Positions 24,821 to 35,600 are shown, counted from the stretch's first letter. The stretch: 64,000 nucleotides of DNA from Paenibacillus sp. OVF10 (GCA_022836915.1 CP094668.1:5022001-5086000); one strand, 5' to 3'. The notes: generated by a model from the sequence alone, not told the origin. Made by a program: numbers and translations.

Positions 24821-26780
24821 TTACACCATCATTTTGCGCAGAGAAGATATATATCTGGAACGGATAACAAAGAAATAAAATGTCTGTGCAAGGAGAAACG
24901 CACCAAATACAGTCAACACCGGAACCGTATAATTCGTAATACCGAATTCAGACAGGAACGGCTTAACCACGACCAACGTTTCAATGATAGCTACCCCAAT
25001 TGGTAAGAAGAACAGAATGGCAATCTGAACGGTGGATGATCGTTTCATCTCGTCGAAACTGAGACCCATTTTCGAAAGAGAATGCACCATTTTCCCATCT
25101 GCTTCAAGATCGGTATGCAGTCTGAAATACAGAAAGCTTGCGGAAGAGATGGAGAAGATTAATCCGATAAATATGCCCAGAAAGGTAAAGAGTGCTGTAC
25201 CCTGTCTGTATCTCTCAAAATCTCCATATCGAGTGGTCAGAAAGCCGGAGTAATTCTCATCAGAAGAAGCATTATCGCTTCGAATGGTATCTGCGGACGA
25301 CAGAAGCTGATCGCTAACCATGGCTTCCGAGGAGTGTCGGTCAGGTACAGCATGACCCCATGCCGGAATCTGATACAGAACTTTGCCAGATAATCTATTT
25401 CCTTGGAGCTGTTGTGTGATCTCTTCAAACTTCTCATCCGGGAGGACAACCACAGCAGTTGAATAGATCAAGGTTGCAAACCGTGTCTCAACATCCGTAG
25501 CTGTAACTCTTGCTTGCATCGGACCAGCTTCCAGATTCAGAGTCATGGTGTCTCCTTCCGCATAATTGCGAAACCTGTTGCGATCGATCTGAGCCTGATC
25601 CTTCTCATTACGGGAATCTACGAACAATACTGAGTCTGAATCCAATTGGAACGTCTTTTTCCTTGGATCGCATTGAATCGGTTGTAATGACTGAGCGGCA
25701 TAACCGAGACAGCACTCTGATCCGCATCAGACCAAAAGTACTCCAGATACACTTGCTGATAATTCAAGCCTGCTGCTTCAAGTGTCGAATCAATATAGCT
25801 CATATCCATTTGATCCGAAGGAGTGTACACATTGTATTTGACTGGAAAATCGTTATTGGTAAACTGCTCCCGGTTCTCCTGATCCAGTGACAAAATCACC
25901 ACCGCACTCATCGAAGCAATCGCAATGACTACAGTCACCATAAAGAGCATGCGAGCATTATCCTTCATTTTGTAACTCATCTCTGAGATCCATAACAGAC
26001 GTGTACCATGCCATACCGTTTTACGATTACGCTTCAATAAACGAATGATGAGTACGGAAAGCTGTGAATAGAAAAAATACGTCCCGGCTATGCCTGTCAC
26101 TGCTGCAAGCATGATCGTCTCACCATTCAACTCGCTGCGGATTGCCACAAAGCCGACTGTAAGTAATGCCAATCCCAGAAGTGAGAAGAACCACGAAGCT
26201 TTGGGTTCTTTTTTAGGTTTGCTGGTACCCGTCAAGAGCTCTAACGTCCGCTTGTTCCCGATAAAGAGTAATGTGAAGAGTGAAATGCAGAAGAATAATA
26301 TCAAAAAGGCTCCTACTGTAATCAGAATGGCTTTGATCGGAAAATAAAAGGGCAGATCATCCATGCCAATAAAACGAGTAGTTAACATCAGAAACAGCTT
26401 CGACAACAACATGCCCCCGCCTATACCAACAATAATGGACAAACAGCCGATCAACATGTTTTCCAAAATGACCAATTTCCGAATCTGTGCGGGCTCTGCA
26501 CCAAGTATGGTCAGAATACCAAACTCTTTGTTCCGTGATTTGAGAAAAGCACTGATAGAATACATGACAAAGAAAAATGCAAACACATATACAATGATCG
26601 AAGCCACCTGCATCCCCGTAGCAGTTGTGTCACCCATCGGCAACTCTTTCACATACGGATGATAGATGAACACCGCATAAGCGAAGAAAATCATGACCAT
26701 AAACACACTGCTAAGAAAAAAGCAATATACGCTCGCCCATTCCGGCGAATATTGTTAAACGCGAACTGAGGAAAGCTCAT
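24821..26780 (-). CDS. BceB-type (FtsX-like) ABC transporter permease, frame broken twice
   Basis: About 653 residues: ATG 26780 (GGAGG upstream) reads MSFPQFAFNNIRRNGRAYIA. Breaks at A6 26716-26721 and T5 25656-25660 separate three frame segments. The layout is that of BceB permeases: one N-terminal helix, a group of helices (about residues 55-290), a large extracellular loop (about 310-500; FPVKYNVYTPSDQMDMSYID onward) that binds the peptide antibiotic or target complex, then three C-terminal helices. It works with the ATPase directly upstream and signals to the histidine kinase at 27714. Its start overlaps the true end of the ATPase gene. Confidence 0.9.
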
Positions 26781-27524
26781 GTGAATTCCTCCCCAGAAGG
26801 ATAACGTATCAATGATCCGCTGGAAAAACGTCTGTCGATTATCTCCGCGGTGCACCTCGGCTGCCAGTTTTCCGTCCTTGATGAACACGATGCGGTTACA
26901 ATAACTTGCCGCAAGTGGGTCATGTGTGACCAACATAATGGTCGTTTTCTCCTGCTGGTTAATCTGTTCAAGTGACTCCATGACCGCTTGGGATGACGTA
27001 GAATCCAGGGCGCCGGTGGGTTCATCCGCCAGTACAATCGAAGGCATATTAATCATGGATCTCGCAATGGCTGTTCGTTGTCGCTGTCCGCCCGAAATTT
27101 CGTAGACTCGTTTATCCAAAATGTGATCAATCCCAAGCTTGGTTGTAATACGATGAAGTCTGCTCTCCATCTCCTTCAGTTTGACCTTGTCCAGTGTCAA
27201 TGGGAGTACAATATTCTCAGCAACCGTCAGCGTGTCCAACAGATTGAAATCCTGAAAGACAAATCCGAGTTCCCGACGCCGGAACATGGCAAGTTCCTTC
27301 TTTTTCATATCAAACGGGTTCATGCCATTAATCAGCACCTTGCCTGAGCTGGGTTCATCAATGGTCGAGACCATGTTTAACAATGTGGTTTTGCCACTGC
27401 CGGACGGGCCCATAATGCCCACAAACTCCCCTTGTTTGATTGTCAGATGAATATCACTAAGGGCTTGAGTTTGCACTTTACCCTGATATACTTTGCTCAG
27501 TGCCGATACTTGTAACATTTCCAT
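26755..27524 (-). CDS. BceA-type ABC transporter ATP-binding protein (frame broken near the end)
   Basis: About 256 residues, ATG 27524 with GGAGGGG upstream. Walker A GPSGSGKTT (near residue 39), Q-loop FVFQDFN, signature SGGQRQR (near 144) and Walker B IVLADEPTGALD are all intact. As given, the frame runs through into the permease start. Restoring one base near 26791-26800 gives the normal BceA ending and a stop at 26755, with the usual overlap onto BceB. The pair removes or detoxifies peptide antibiotics such as bacitracin-like compounds. Confidence 0.92.
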
Positions 27525-27610
27525 GTGTATTCCCCTCCGAATCTTTCATTCTATATACGTTATTTCTATTCTTATCCTAACGGACCTCCCGTAACGGTGC
27601 TATCGAATTA

Positions 27611-27640
27611 CCTTAAACTTCCCTTACAGCGCGTTTAAGG
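27611..27640. promoter_or_regulatory. Inverted repeat upstream of bceA, candidate response-regulator site
   Basis: CCTTAAAC (27611-27618) and GTTTAAGG (27633-27640) form a perfect 8-base dyad with a 14-base spacer, about 90-115 bases upstream of the BceA start. BceR-type regulators bind inverted repeats in the promoter of the transporter operon. Assignment is by position. Confidence 0.5.
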
Positions 27641-27677
27641 TTCTGTTCCCCTGCCTCCTCTATCACACTCCTATGCA

Positions 27678-27712
27678 TTAAAAAAAGCACCTCGCCCATG
27701 GGCAAAGCGCTC
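27678..27712 (-). terminator. Terminator of the BceRS operon
   Basis: On minus: AGCGC...GCCC-ATGG-GGGC-type hairpin with T7 immediately after, beginning two bases from the kinase stop. The stem has an internal mismatch. Confidence 0.65.
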
Positions 27713-27713
27713 T

Positions 27714-28712
27714 TCACTTCAGATATTTCGATTGAACCCAGCTGAATCTGACCAATGTTCCCTCATTCGGCTCCGAAAACAACTCCACACGATTATCCAG
27801 TCGGGCACTGATCTCACGGACCAGATATAATCCCATTCCCGTAGATTCGTGGTATTGCCTGCCCCGTTCACCTGTAAAATAGGGATTGAACACGCGATGA
27901 ATATCCTCGGACGAGATGCCGATTCCCTCATCCTGAATGTCCAAGATCGTACGCTCTTCCTGTTTATAGCCGGTAATGATCACTTTTTTGCCTGATTTGC
28001 TATCGGAATAGTTCACGGCATTGGTCAAAATCTGGGTAAACATGAACCGTAGCCACTTGGAGTCACTGTATATCTGAAGGTCTTCCTCTATACGGATATC
28101 CGGCGTAATGCCTCTGCGTATAAACAAACGTCGGTTCTCTGCAATGCTGCTCCGAAGCACTTCTTGAATAGACAACAGCTCCACACGAAAATCCCCTTCA
28201 AACTGTTCAAGCCTTGATGAATGCAAGACCATTTCAAGTCCTTTGCGCAGCTTATCCAGTTCATCCTGAATACTGCCAGCCGTCTCATCGTCCACATCTT
28301 CCAAGGTCAGTTGGATAATGGACAACGGGGTCTTCATCTGATGAACCCATCGATTCATGAATACCACCTGCTGTTCCTTGCTAGTACGTAACTGACCTAT
28401 CTCGTTCTGCCGATTACGCTCCAGTTCATGTAACAATTCCTGGATGGCTTCCGCCACGACCGAATTTCCAAGCGTTTGAAAAGGCTCCTTTACAAGCAAA
28501 TGTGGTTGTTGAAGTAAACGATAATAGGCTCGCAGCTGGAAGTAACGTATGACCAGATAGACCATCAGCACCACGGTACTGATCAGCATGCCGTATAGGA
28601 CAATTTTCATCGGGCGATCTTCACCAGAGAGCCAATACACACACGGAACCAGCAGCATCTGCAGCACATAAAATCCAACTAACATCTGGTGGTCTTTCAG
28701 GAAAAGTCTCAT
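27714..28712 (-). CDS. BceS-type sensor histidine kinase
   Basis: 332 residues. Two membrane helices lie within the first 60 residues with almost no extracellular loop, the intramembrane-sensing type that depends on the BceAB transporter for signal. H-box NRWVHQMKTPLSII (near residue 125), N-box FTQILTNAVNYSD (near 225), G boxes DEGIGISSED and STGMGLYLVREI. The start overlaps the regulator stop by 4 bases. It phosphorylates the regulator at 28709. Confidence 0.92.
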   Translation of the reverse strand: MRLFLKDHQMLVGFYVLQMLLVPCVYWLSGEDRPMKIVLYGMLISTVVLMVYLVIRYFQLRAYYRLLQQPHLLVKEPFQTLGNSVVAEAIQELLHELERNRQNEIGQLRTSKEQQVVFMNRWVHQMKTPLSIIQLTLEDVDDETAGSIQDELDKLRKGLEMVLHSSRLEQFEGDFRVELLSIQEVLRSSIAENRRLFIRRGITPDIRIEEDLQIYSDSKWLRFMFTQILTNAVNYSDSKSGKKVIITGYKQEERTILDIQDEGIGISSEDIHRVFNPYFTGERGRQYHESTGMGLYLVREISARLDNRVELFSEPNEGTLVRFSWVQSKYLK

Positions 28713-29422
28713 TTCCCTTTCCCTTGTGCGGATGAACCCAGATCCAACACGCGATAACCCGCTCCGCGAACCGTCTCCAAAATCTCTTCAGCACCCAGCT
28801 CCTTCAACTTCCGACGTAAACGCGTAATATATACATTCAACGTATTATCATCAATAAAATGTTGATCTTCCCACATCTGTTCAAGTAATTTTTCCCGGCT
28901 GACCACTCGCCCTGCCTTCGCCATCAGCGCTTCTACCAGTATGGCTTCCTTCTGTGTCAGCTCTGTTAAGCGTTCATCATATTCCAATACGAATCGCTCA
29001 GGATAGAGGATCATGGGGCCGTTCTTGACCTTCACTTCCTGCTGCACAGCAGCGTAAGAACCATAGGCTCTGCGCAGCTGACTGCGGACTTTGGCAAGAA
29101 CGACTTCATATTGAAAAGGTTTTGTAATATAATCATCCGCCCCATGCTCCAACGCCATAATCTGATCCATACCACTATCCCGAGCGGATATGAACAAAAT
29201 GGGACATATGGAATGTGTGCGTATCTGTCTGCACCAATAATAACCATCATATTGAGGCAAGTTCACATCCATCAGCACCAGATCCGGTTCCATCTTCACA
29301 AATTCATCCAATACATGACGAAAATCATCTGTGACCTGTACCTGGAATCCATTTCGGGTCAGATAAGCCGCCAGCAATCCTGCTAGCTTGGCATCATCTT
29401 CAACCAACAATATTGACTGCAT
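28709..29422 (-). CDS. BceR-type OmpR-family response regulator
   Basis: 237 residues. The receiver domain has acidic residues VEDD at the start, phospho-acceptor Asp in VLMDVNLPQYDG (near residue 52), and Lys in DDYITKPF (near 101). The C-terminal winged helix runs from about residue 135 (LTQKEAILVEALM to GAGYRVLDLG). It controls the BceAB genes downstream, possibly through the dyad at 27611. Confidence 0.92.
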   Translation of the reverse strand: MQSILLVEDDAKLAGLLAAYLTRNGFQVQVTDDFRHVLDEFVKMEPDLVLMDVNLPQYDGYYWCRQIRTHSICPILFISARDSGMDQIMALEHGADDYITKPFQYEVVLAKVRSQLRRAYGSYAAVQQEVKVKNGPMILYPERFVLEYDERLTELTQKEAILVEALMAKAGRVVSREKLLEQMWEDQHFIDDNTLNVYITRLRRKLKELGAEEILETVRGAGYRVLDLGSSAQGKGK

Positions 29423-29510
29423 CGTTAACCCTCTTTCCGTTTCCTGACGTCAATGTATCACATCTAGTTACCCATTCTAGTCGGAAACGGTTTGGAAATA
29501 AAGGGTCAGA

Positions 29511-30554
29511 CTACGAGACGCCCCTCTTCTCTGCCAACCCAATAATAGCTTCTACCCCTGAGTTAAACTCAAGAAAGTCCTGCTCAACCCCATCGCTGAA
29601 TATAACACCATCCTCTGGCATCTGGGATACAATGTGCAATGGTTGCTTTGAATGAATCTGTCCAAACACCAGATTGGCTGCTGTCGTCCGGCTCGGGAAC
29701 GGTTCACGTACTGAAAAATATAAATAAGGCGCATCCCAGTTAAAATGATTCAGCTCCTGCCTGCTTCCATGAATGGATGCCGATGCTGTAGCAACCTCAG
29801 CTTCAGAATTCATGTTCTGCCAAGCCGTCGATCCTACAATTCCGGTGGCTCCAGCCAGCACACTTTTGAACCAGCCCGTTGATCCCATGCCTGTGGATAC
29901 GATGATGCCACTGGAAGATTGTTGTTCTGCGGATGAACCCAAACGCACCTCATAACGAGCCGATACATGTGTCTTCCGACCAATAAACAGATCATTCACA
30001 CCATATAGATACTGTCCATCATTGAGTTCCACTTTGGCGAGAGTGACTTCTTTCAAGGTTCGTTGCTTTCGAATGACATCAGGAACAATGAAGCTGAGAT
30101 CCTCCACGGTAAAAGGTAATAATACCCCATCCCACCGCATCGGGTCCGGGTTCACACCAATGAGCGGCTGCTCGGTTACGTATTTGAGGGTGTTGGCTAC
30201 AAGCCCATCCTGTCCGACCACAACCACGATATCCTGCTCTCCAAAGATAAAATTGGGTACATGTTCCCGATCAATCGTCTGTACACGACCCAACTGTCCC
30301 AGTTGCTGCTGTGCCTGCTGCACAGATAACCGATAACGACGGTCTTCCTCCATATAATCACTGAAGTCTGCGCCCAGACGTTCAATATAGAACTGAGCTT
30401 GCTGCACCGTGTTATATCGAACCACCAGTTCTTCCAGTCTGGTCCGGCGCTTCACCAGAATCAGTTTATGTTCGCTCATTCGATCATCTGCCGCAGGCTG
30501 CTGACGTACAGATTTCCCTGCCTGCTCTGCTTGCTCTCTTCTTCCTAATCTCAT
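29511..30554 (-). CDS. NAD-kinase-like protein paired with an SPFH protein
   Basis: 347 residues. After a coiled, Gln-rich N-terminus (to about residue 95) comes a diacylglycerol/ATP-NAD-kinase-like core. It has VVVVGQDGLVANTL (in place of GGDGT), GVNPDPMRWDGVLLPF, NDLFIGRKTHVSARYEV and SSGIIVSTGMGSTGWF, the last matching the NAD-kinase substrate loop. The GGDGT motif is altered to GQDGL, so catalysis is uncertain. The gene overlaps the SPFH gene by 4 bases, so they are translated together and probably work together. Confidence 0.7.
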   Translation of the reverse strand: MRLGRREQAEQAGKSVRQQPAADDRMSEHKLILVKRRTRLEELVVRYNTVQQAQFYIERLGADFSDYMEEDRRYRLSVQQAQQQLGQLGRVQTIDREHVPNFIFGEQDIVVVVGQDGLVANTLKYVTEQPLIGVNPDPMRWDGVLLPFTVEDLSFIVPDVIRKQRTLKEVTLAKVELNDGQYLYGVNDLFIGRKTHVSARYEVRLGSSAEQQSSSGIIVSTGMGSTGWFKSVLAGATGIVGSTAWQNMNSEAEVATASASIHGSRQELNHFNWDAPYLYFSVREPFPSRTTAANLVFGQIHSKQPLHIVSQMPEDGVIFSDGVEQDFLEFNSGVEAIIGLAEKRGVS

Positions 30555-31594
30555 CTCGCTCGACCTCCCTGATCTCTGCCCGGCGCGGGAGACATTAATC
30601 CCTGCAACAGATCCGGCGAGATATTAAGCTGTCCGATCTTGCCTGCATTTTCAGCCAGTTCCTGGAACGCGAGTGCGATCAGCTTATCGGAATTCATACC
30701 CATGTTTGCCATCGCTTGCAGTACATTTGGCTGTACATTTTGCAACGAATTCATCACGGCAGCAATCTCATACGCTTTGGCATCCGCTTCCGCATTGTGA
30801 TTGGCAATGGTTAACTCAATCAGCTGCTGCTTACGTTCCTCCATCGCTGTATTGAACTGAAGCTGCTCCTGCTCCATCTCATTTTGTTTCTGTTTTACCG
30901 AGCGTTCTGCCTGCAACTGAGTCTCCCTAATTTGCTGTTTCTTTGTCTCCACGGCAATTTCGGTGTTCAGTTCGTTCTCTTTCACTCTGCGTTCTTGTTC
31001 AATCGATGCATTGCGACGCACATAGAGCGCTTCATCTGCTTGACGCAAAATCTCTTCACGCGCTTGTGCTTCCAATGCACGCATCGTCTCTTTATTAGGC
31101 AGAATGGCCAGAATGGATAGACTCATCAGCTCAACGCCCAGTTTCTCCAACTCTTCACTTTGCACAACTTCACGTTTCATGCTGCTTGCCAGCCGTTCAC
31201 TGGATTGAATGGCCTCCTTCAGCGGCATTTGCTCCAGATGTTTCTTGGTTAGTACTTTTGCTGTGGTGATCACCCGTTGGTCCAGCTTGCCGGGGTCGTC
31301 GGAAATATACCGATTCTTGCGCAAATTGTACGTGTAATTCAGACTCTGGGTTATTTTCAAATAATCCACTATGCGATAGCTTAGCTGCCCCTGCACAGTA
31401 ACGGTCTGATAGTCCGCTGTAATCTCTTCGAACATGAATGGTACATCCACCGAGGACACGGGTAGAACCACTACCGATGTGGTCGGCTCATAATAATAAA
31501 AGGACAATCCGACACCTTGACGTTGTACCTCACCATTTTTCACTTTCATGACATACTCACTGGGTTGAAATTTCGCAAATCGGAATCCAAACAT
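30551..31594 (-). CDS. SPFH/Band 7 domain protein
   Basis: 347 residues, ATG 31594. An SPFH/prohibitin-homology domain occupies about residues 10-185 (MKVKNGEVQRQGVGLSFYYY; TVQGQLSYRI). A long helical coiled coil rich in Glu/Gln/Lys follows (about 190-270), then a C-terminal segment (NADAKAYEIAAVMNSLQ; APGRDQGGRAR). It has no true transmembrane helix, so membrane association would be peripheral. SPFH proteins form ring or cage assemblies at membranes. Cotranscribed with the NAD-kinase-like gene. The promoter lies at 31640-31668. Confidence 0.82.
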   Translation of the reverse strand: MFGFRFAKFQPSEYVMKVKNGEVQRQGVGLSFYYYEPTTSVVVLPVSSVDVPFMFEEITADYQTVTVQGQLSYRIVDYLKITQSLNYTYNLRKNRYISDDPGKLDQRVITTAKVLTKKHLEQMPLKEAIQSSERLASSMKREVVQSEELEKLGVELMSLSILAILPNKETMRALEAQAREEILRQADEALYVRRNASIEQERRVKENELNTEIAVETKKQQIRETQLQAERSVKQKQNEMEQEQLQFNTAMEERKQQLIELTIANHNAEADAKAYEIAAVMNSLQNVQPNVLQAMANMGMNSDKLIALAFQELAENAGKIGQLNISPDLLQGLMSPAPGRDQGGRAR

Positions 31595-31619
31595 GGCTCA
31601 TTCCCCATTTCTTAATATT

Positions 31620-31674
31620 GTCGTTTTGATATTATCGAAATGATAACAAATGAATTTGATATTGTCAATACGAC
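31620..31674 (-). promoter_or_regulatory. Promoter of the SPFH/NAD-kinase-like operon flanked by an inverted repeat
   Basis: On minus: TTGACA (31668-31663), 17 bases, TATCAT (31645-31640). The promoter is bracketed by GTCGTTTTGATATTATC (31620-31636, plus) and GTCGTATTGACAATATC (31674-31658, minus), 14 of 17 identical. A dimeric repressor binding both arms would cover both promoter elements. No regulator gene is adjacent. Confidence 0.55.
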
Positions 31675-31861
31675 ATTAACAAATTGTTCATATGCCTATT
31701 TAGAGAAAGCAGTAAAGTCTGATCCTCTCTTTTTTTCGCAAAATCAGGACCACCCGTCCAACGGGTGGTTTGCTCTTGGGGTATAACCCCTGTTGCCAAA
31801 CTGCGCCTAAAGACGCTAGCCTGACAGCAGGGCTGTTCAGGCTCAGTGTTGTTTGTCACTT

Positions 31862-32356
31862 TCACTCACCAGTTAAACTGGTTTTACTTCTTTTGCTCCG
31901 ATTACTGCTGAATGGATCTTCGTATTCTTTTACACTCAGCTTATCTAACGCTTGATCATGTGCTTCTTGTTCACGAATATATTTTCTTACCGTTGCTTCA
32001 TTTAGACCCACTGTACTCACATAGTACCCTTCTGCCCAAAACTTTCGATTGCCGTATTTATACTTGAGCTGGGCATGCTTCTCGAATATCATTAGCGAAC
32101 TTTTCCCCTTTAGATATCCCATGAACGTTGAGACAGCTATTTTCGGTGGAATCGCTACCAACATATGAACATGATCGGGCATCATATGACCTTCTATAAT
32201 TTCTACTCCCTTGTACTTACATAGACGTCTAAAAATTTCGATTAAGTCTTTTCTCACTTGATTATAGATTTCTTTCCGTCTATACTTCGGGGTGAATACA
32301 ATGTGGTATTTGCACATCCACTTTGTGTGAGCTAGGCTATAGCTCTTGTTTGCCAT
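31862..32356 (-). CDS. tnpA: IS200/IS605-family transposase TnpA
   Basis: 164 residues, complete. The Y1 HUH signature is present: HMMPDHVHMLVAIPP (His-hydrophobic-His, near residues 60-70). The catalytic Tyr lies in the C-terminal helix (NEATVRKYIREQEAHD, near 130), with CKYHIVFTPKYRR at the N-terminus. It cuts and rejoins single-stranded DNA at the element ends. The frame is intact, so it may be active. The short C-terminal extension (SSNRSKRSKTSLTGE) runs into the right-end structure. Confidence 0.92.
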   Translation of the reverse strand: MANKSYSLAHTKWMCKYHIVFTPKYRRKEIYNQVRKDLIEIFRRLCKYKGVEIIEGHMMPDHVHMLVAIPPKIAVSTFMGYLKGKSSLMIFEKHAQLKYKYGNRKFWAEGYYVSTVGLNEATVRKYIREQEAHDQALDKLSVKEYEDPFSSNRSKRSKTSLTGE

Positions 32357-32413
32357 CTAAGACCATTCCTTTCTTTGAGCCTGAACATCTCAATTTTATC
32401 GGAATGGTCTTAG
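32357..32413 (-). promoter_or_regulatory. Hairpin in the tnpA leader
   Basis: CTAAGACCATTCC (32357-32369) and GGAATGGTCTTAG (32401-32413) form a perfect 13-base-pair stem ending directly at the tnpA start codon. It would bury the ribosome site of the mRNA. Similar leader structures keep IS200 transposase expression low. Confidence 0.6.
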
Positions 32414-32499
32414 TGGTCAAACCCTCGATTCCTCCACCCGCATAGCGGGTGGTTTTTTGTTTCGCACGTTACACGCACTCAACTGGCTAAAGCCATAAT

Positions 32500-32531
32500 A
32501 AAGAGACCGAATCCTATGATTCGATCTCTTT
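32500..32531 (-). terminator. Terminator after the GH53/SLH gene
   Basis: AAAGAGACCGAATC pairs with GATTCGATCTCTTT (one mismatch) around a 4-base loop, followed on minus by ATTATGG. It lies 85 bases after the stop at 32617. Confidence 0.75.
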
Positions 32532-32616
32532 ACCTGCTTTGTTATTTTCTATTCATGCGTACTGATGATGCCACCAGACATTCTTCGTAATCAAAAGCGG
32601 ACTTTTTGAAATATCT

Positions 32617-35600
32617 CTAATACAGTTGTTCCATCAGTCTCGCGATTGCAACAGCACCCTGTGCACGGTTCGCCGTTTCTTTCGGAGCAAACGTGCCATC
32701 AGGCATGCCTTTTAGCAGTCCAAGTTGTTGCATCGAAGCTACAGCTTCTTTTGCATACCCGGCGATCTCGGCGTTGTCTACAAACACCATATCTCCTTGT
32801 GCAGCATTGTTCGCATCCTGATCACTTTGCACAACCTGCAGTGCTCTGTTCAGCATAACGGCCATATCTTCTCGCGAAATACGTTCATTCGCTCCAAAGC
32901 TTCCATCCACCCGGCCTTGAATAATGTTCATTTCAATGCCAAGTCGTACTGAATCGGCATACCACTGCCCTTCCTTCACATCTGTTGGGATTGAGATAGA
33001 TCGATCGGGCTGGCGTACATCACCAATACCTTTAATAATCATTTGCAAAAATTGTGCTCTGGTCAGTTCACCTTGCGGGGCAAAACGTGTTGCACTCATC
33101 CCCGTAATAATTCCCTTACCGTATAGGTTCTGCACTTCTTGGAGAGCCCAATTGTAATTTTGCAGATCATGTAATGGTACTTCAACTTCTGCAATGACAT
33201 AACTGCCCGATTCCAGCGGTTTGAACGCCATCGTCTTTGTCTTGTCATCGTACTTGGAATACGTAACAGGTTTCATTTCACCACTTGGAGATACGGAATG
33301 TACAACCATAACTACATCATTCTTTTTAGGTTGCTCCACATTGGATAGAGCAACTTCAACCGCTCTGTTTGTCCATTGCAATGGCTTATTGTTCATTAAC
33401 AAACTTACATCAACAATCGCATGATTACCGATCACTGCTTTTTGAGATGTGGACAATGTATCTGTCGATCCTTTTGCCACTACGATGTCGAACGTTCCCG
33501 CAGTCTCCGCAATGGTTAGCGGGAGTGATTTTAGAGGAACACGAACGGTAGTTTGTCCTACGACTACATCCAGGGATTTCACTTCCTCGGAACGAATCCA
33601 TGCTGCCAGTTGACTTGCAGCCAACTGGAATGTGACTGTCTTGGCTGTGTCGGGTACATCTGCAAGCAGTTTCAACGTACGATTTCCTGCATCCATGGAT
33701 TGCAGTGCCTGAGTTAATTGAGATGCATCCGGACGAATAGAATACTTGTCATCCCCGGTTGCTGTTCCTTTTACCGTTATTAGACCCTTCGCTGGCGGAT
33801 TACCAGGTTCAGTCGGTGTTGTTACAGCCGGATTCCCCGTTGAAGGGGCTGTTCCCGGGTTGGACGGTTGTGACGGTTCACTTGGTTGGGATGGCTGGCC
33901 AGGGCCAGGTGTTACATCTTGACGTACAAGTTTACTCACAGCATCTTGTAACGCACGATCCGCATTGCTCACATCTTGCGTTGAAGATTCAACATCCATA
34001 ATGAATGCCTTCGCTTCAGAAAGCGCCTTACTGAACACATTCCAGCTTGAAGTCGTGTATTCGGTTTGCTTTAATTTCTCAGCGGTATCTACCGTAGCTT
34101 GCAGTGCAGATTTGTCCGCCGGGAACGTACCGTAAGCTTCAAATTCCATGAATCCTACCCATGTGGGACCTGTTTTAATTGTTACTCGAATATAACGTCC
34201 CTCCGTGCCTTCTGGAAGTACATGGCTGGGTGCAGTTGATACAACAACATCACTTGTGGTGTCCACTACTTTCACAAAATTTTTGTTATCATTGGACACT
34301 TCGATCGTATATTTGATGCCACCACTCCACATCGACATCTCGATCTTGCGCAGGTTTGCGACTTTCCCCAAATCCACTTGCCACCAGCTATCCTTACTCT
34401 GGTCTGTTCCCCATGAAGTGTTCGGATTGTTGTCAATTGCACCTTCAGGAGAGTTGGCTTGATTGCCTCCTGTCCCTGCACTACTTGAAGCCGTTGCCGT
34501 TTTTCCCGTTGTTAAAGCCTCCAGAGAGACTAGACTAGTAAAGGCTTGTTTCAACGTATTCAGTGCTGAATTCACCTCAGATTGGACAACAGCATTGTTA
34601 TCTCGGACCTGAATCGCTGCCTGCAAAGACTGTTCCAATACAGACCAGCTCCGGCGTGTATAGGAAGATTTTGTCTGCTGCTGCATTTGTTGAATGTACT
34701 GGTGCAGTTGTGTTTTGTCCACATTGGATAGACCATCAATGGCATCATGCAAACGTTTAACCGCTGTATTCGCATCCGTCTGTGTCGCTCTAGGATCATT
34801 CAAGACCTGCTCAGCGCCTTCCAGCGCTTTGGTCAATACCGCCCAAGTGGCCGCAGACCAGTCAGCCTGCTGATACGTACGCGCTTCCGCTATTTTGGCT
34901 CGAAGCTCGTCAAGCTGCGGAGCGATAACCTGCATCAGCTGCATCACACGTTCCAATGCTGTTGTCGCTGCATCTGTATCTGCTTGAGTTACCCCGCCCG
35001 GCGTGTATGCCTGTTGGTATACATCATTCGCTGCCGAGATTGCCGGAGCCAGAGTCCCCAGCTTTCCGGAGTAAAATCAGTCTGTACCAATGATCTGGCT
35101 CGTGTAAGTGCCGCATCCAGTTGCTGGCGGTCTGCGGGCAGAAGACCCAATCCACGTTTGTACACATCAAGGGACCATAACGCTCTGCCTTCATACGAAT
35201 GCCCGCCGTTGCCCGGAAATTCGTCGTAATCAAACATGGCTTGGTTTTCCCAAGCATTCCCTTCGGAGGCAATCCAGCCTACACCGGCCGGAATCCACGC
35301 CGGCTCCCAGTAGAAGAAACCTGCTCCATGATTATTCGGCACGTTCGCAATCATGTCCATAATGCCAGCGATGGCATCATATTGACCTTGAACGGTTGCG
35401 GGGAAATCTGCTCCTCCTACATGAAGCGCTTCGTCTGATCCGATGATATTTCCATGAGCGTCCCCGTTTTTATAGGAAAACGGATAGGACGTTTCAGCGA
35501 TAATAACATCTTTGCCAAACTCGACTGACACTTCATTCATCGTTTTCTGTACATCCGCAAACGTCCCATGCCAGAACGGGTAATACGACAGTCCGATAAT

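Larger units (their letters stand above)
31740..32460 (-). mobile_element. IS200/IS605-family insertion sequence (tnpA only)
   Basis: About 720 bases with one transposase gene and no tnpB. Both ends carry short hairpins of the same sequence: CCACCCG-TCCAA-CGGGTGG (about 31750-31768) and CCACCCG-CATA-GCGGGTGG (about 32435-32454), the subterminal hairpins expected for Y1 HUH transposition. An additional hairpin, AGCCTGACAGC...GCTGTTCAGGCT (31819-31845), lies between the right end and the gene. There are no terminal inverted repeats or target duplications, as expected. Exact cleavage points were not determined. Confidence 0.8.

Noticed and set aside
26691..27524. Natural fusion of the BceA ATPase to the start of BceB
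   Set aside because: The fused frame results from one missing base; the other frame gives the usual BceA ending with a stop at 26755 overlapping the BceB start.
30673..31120. Plus-strand frames inside the SPFH and kinase-like genes
   Set aside because: They are shadows of well-supported minus-strand genes and have no ribosome sites.
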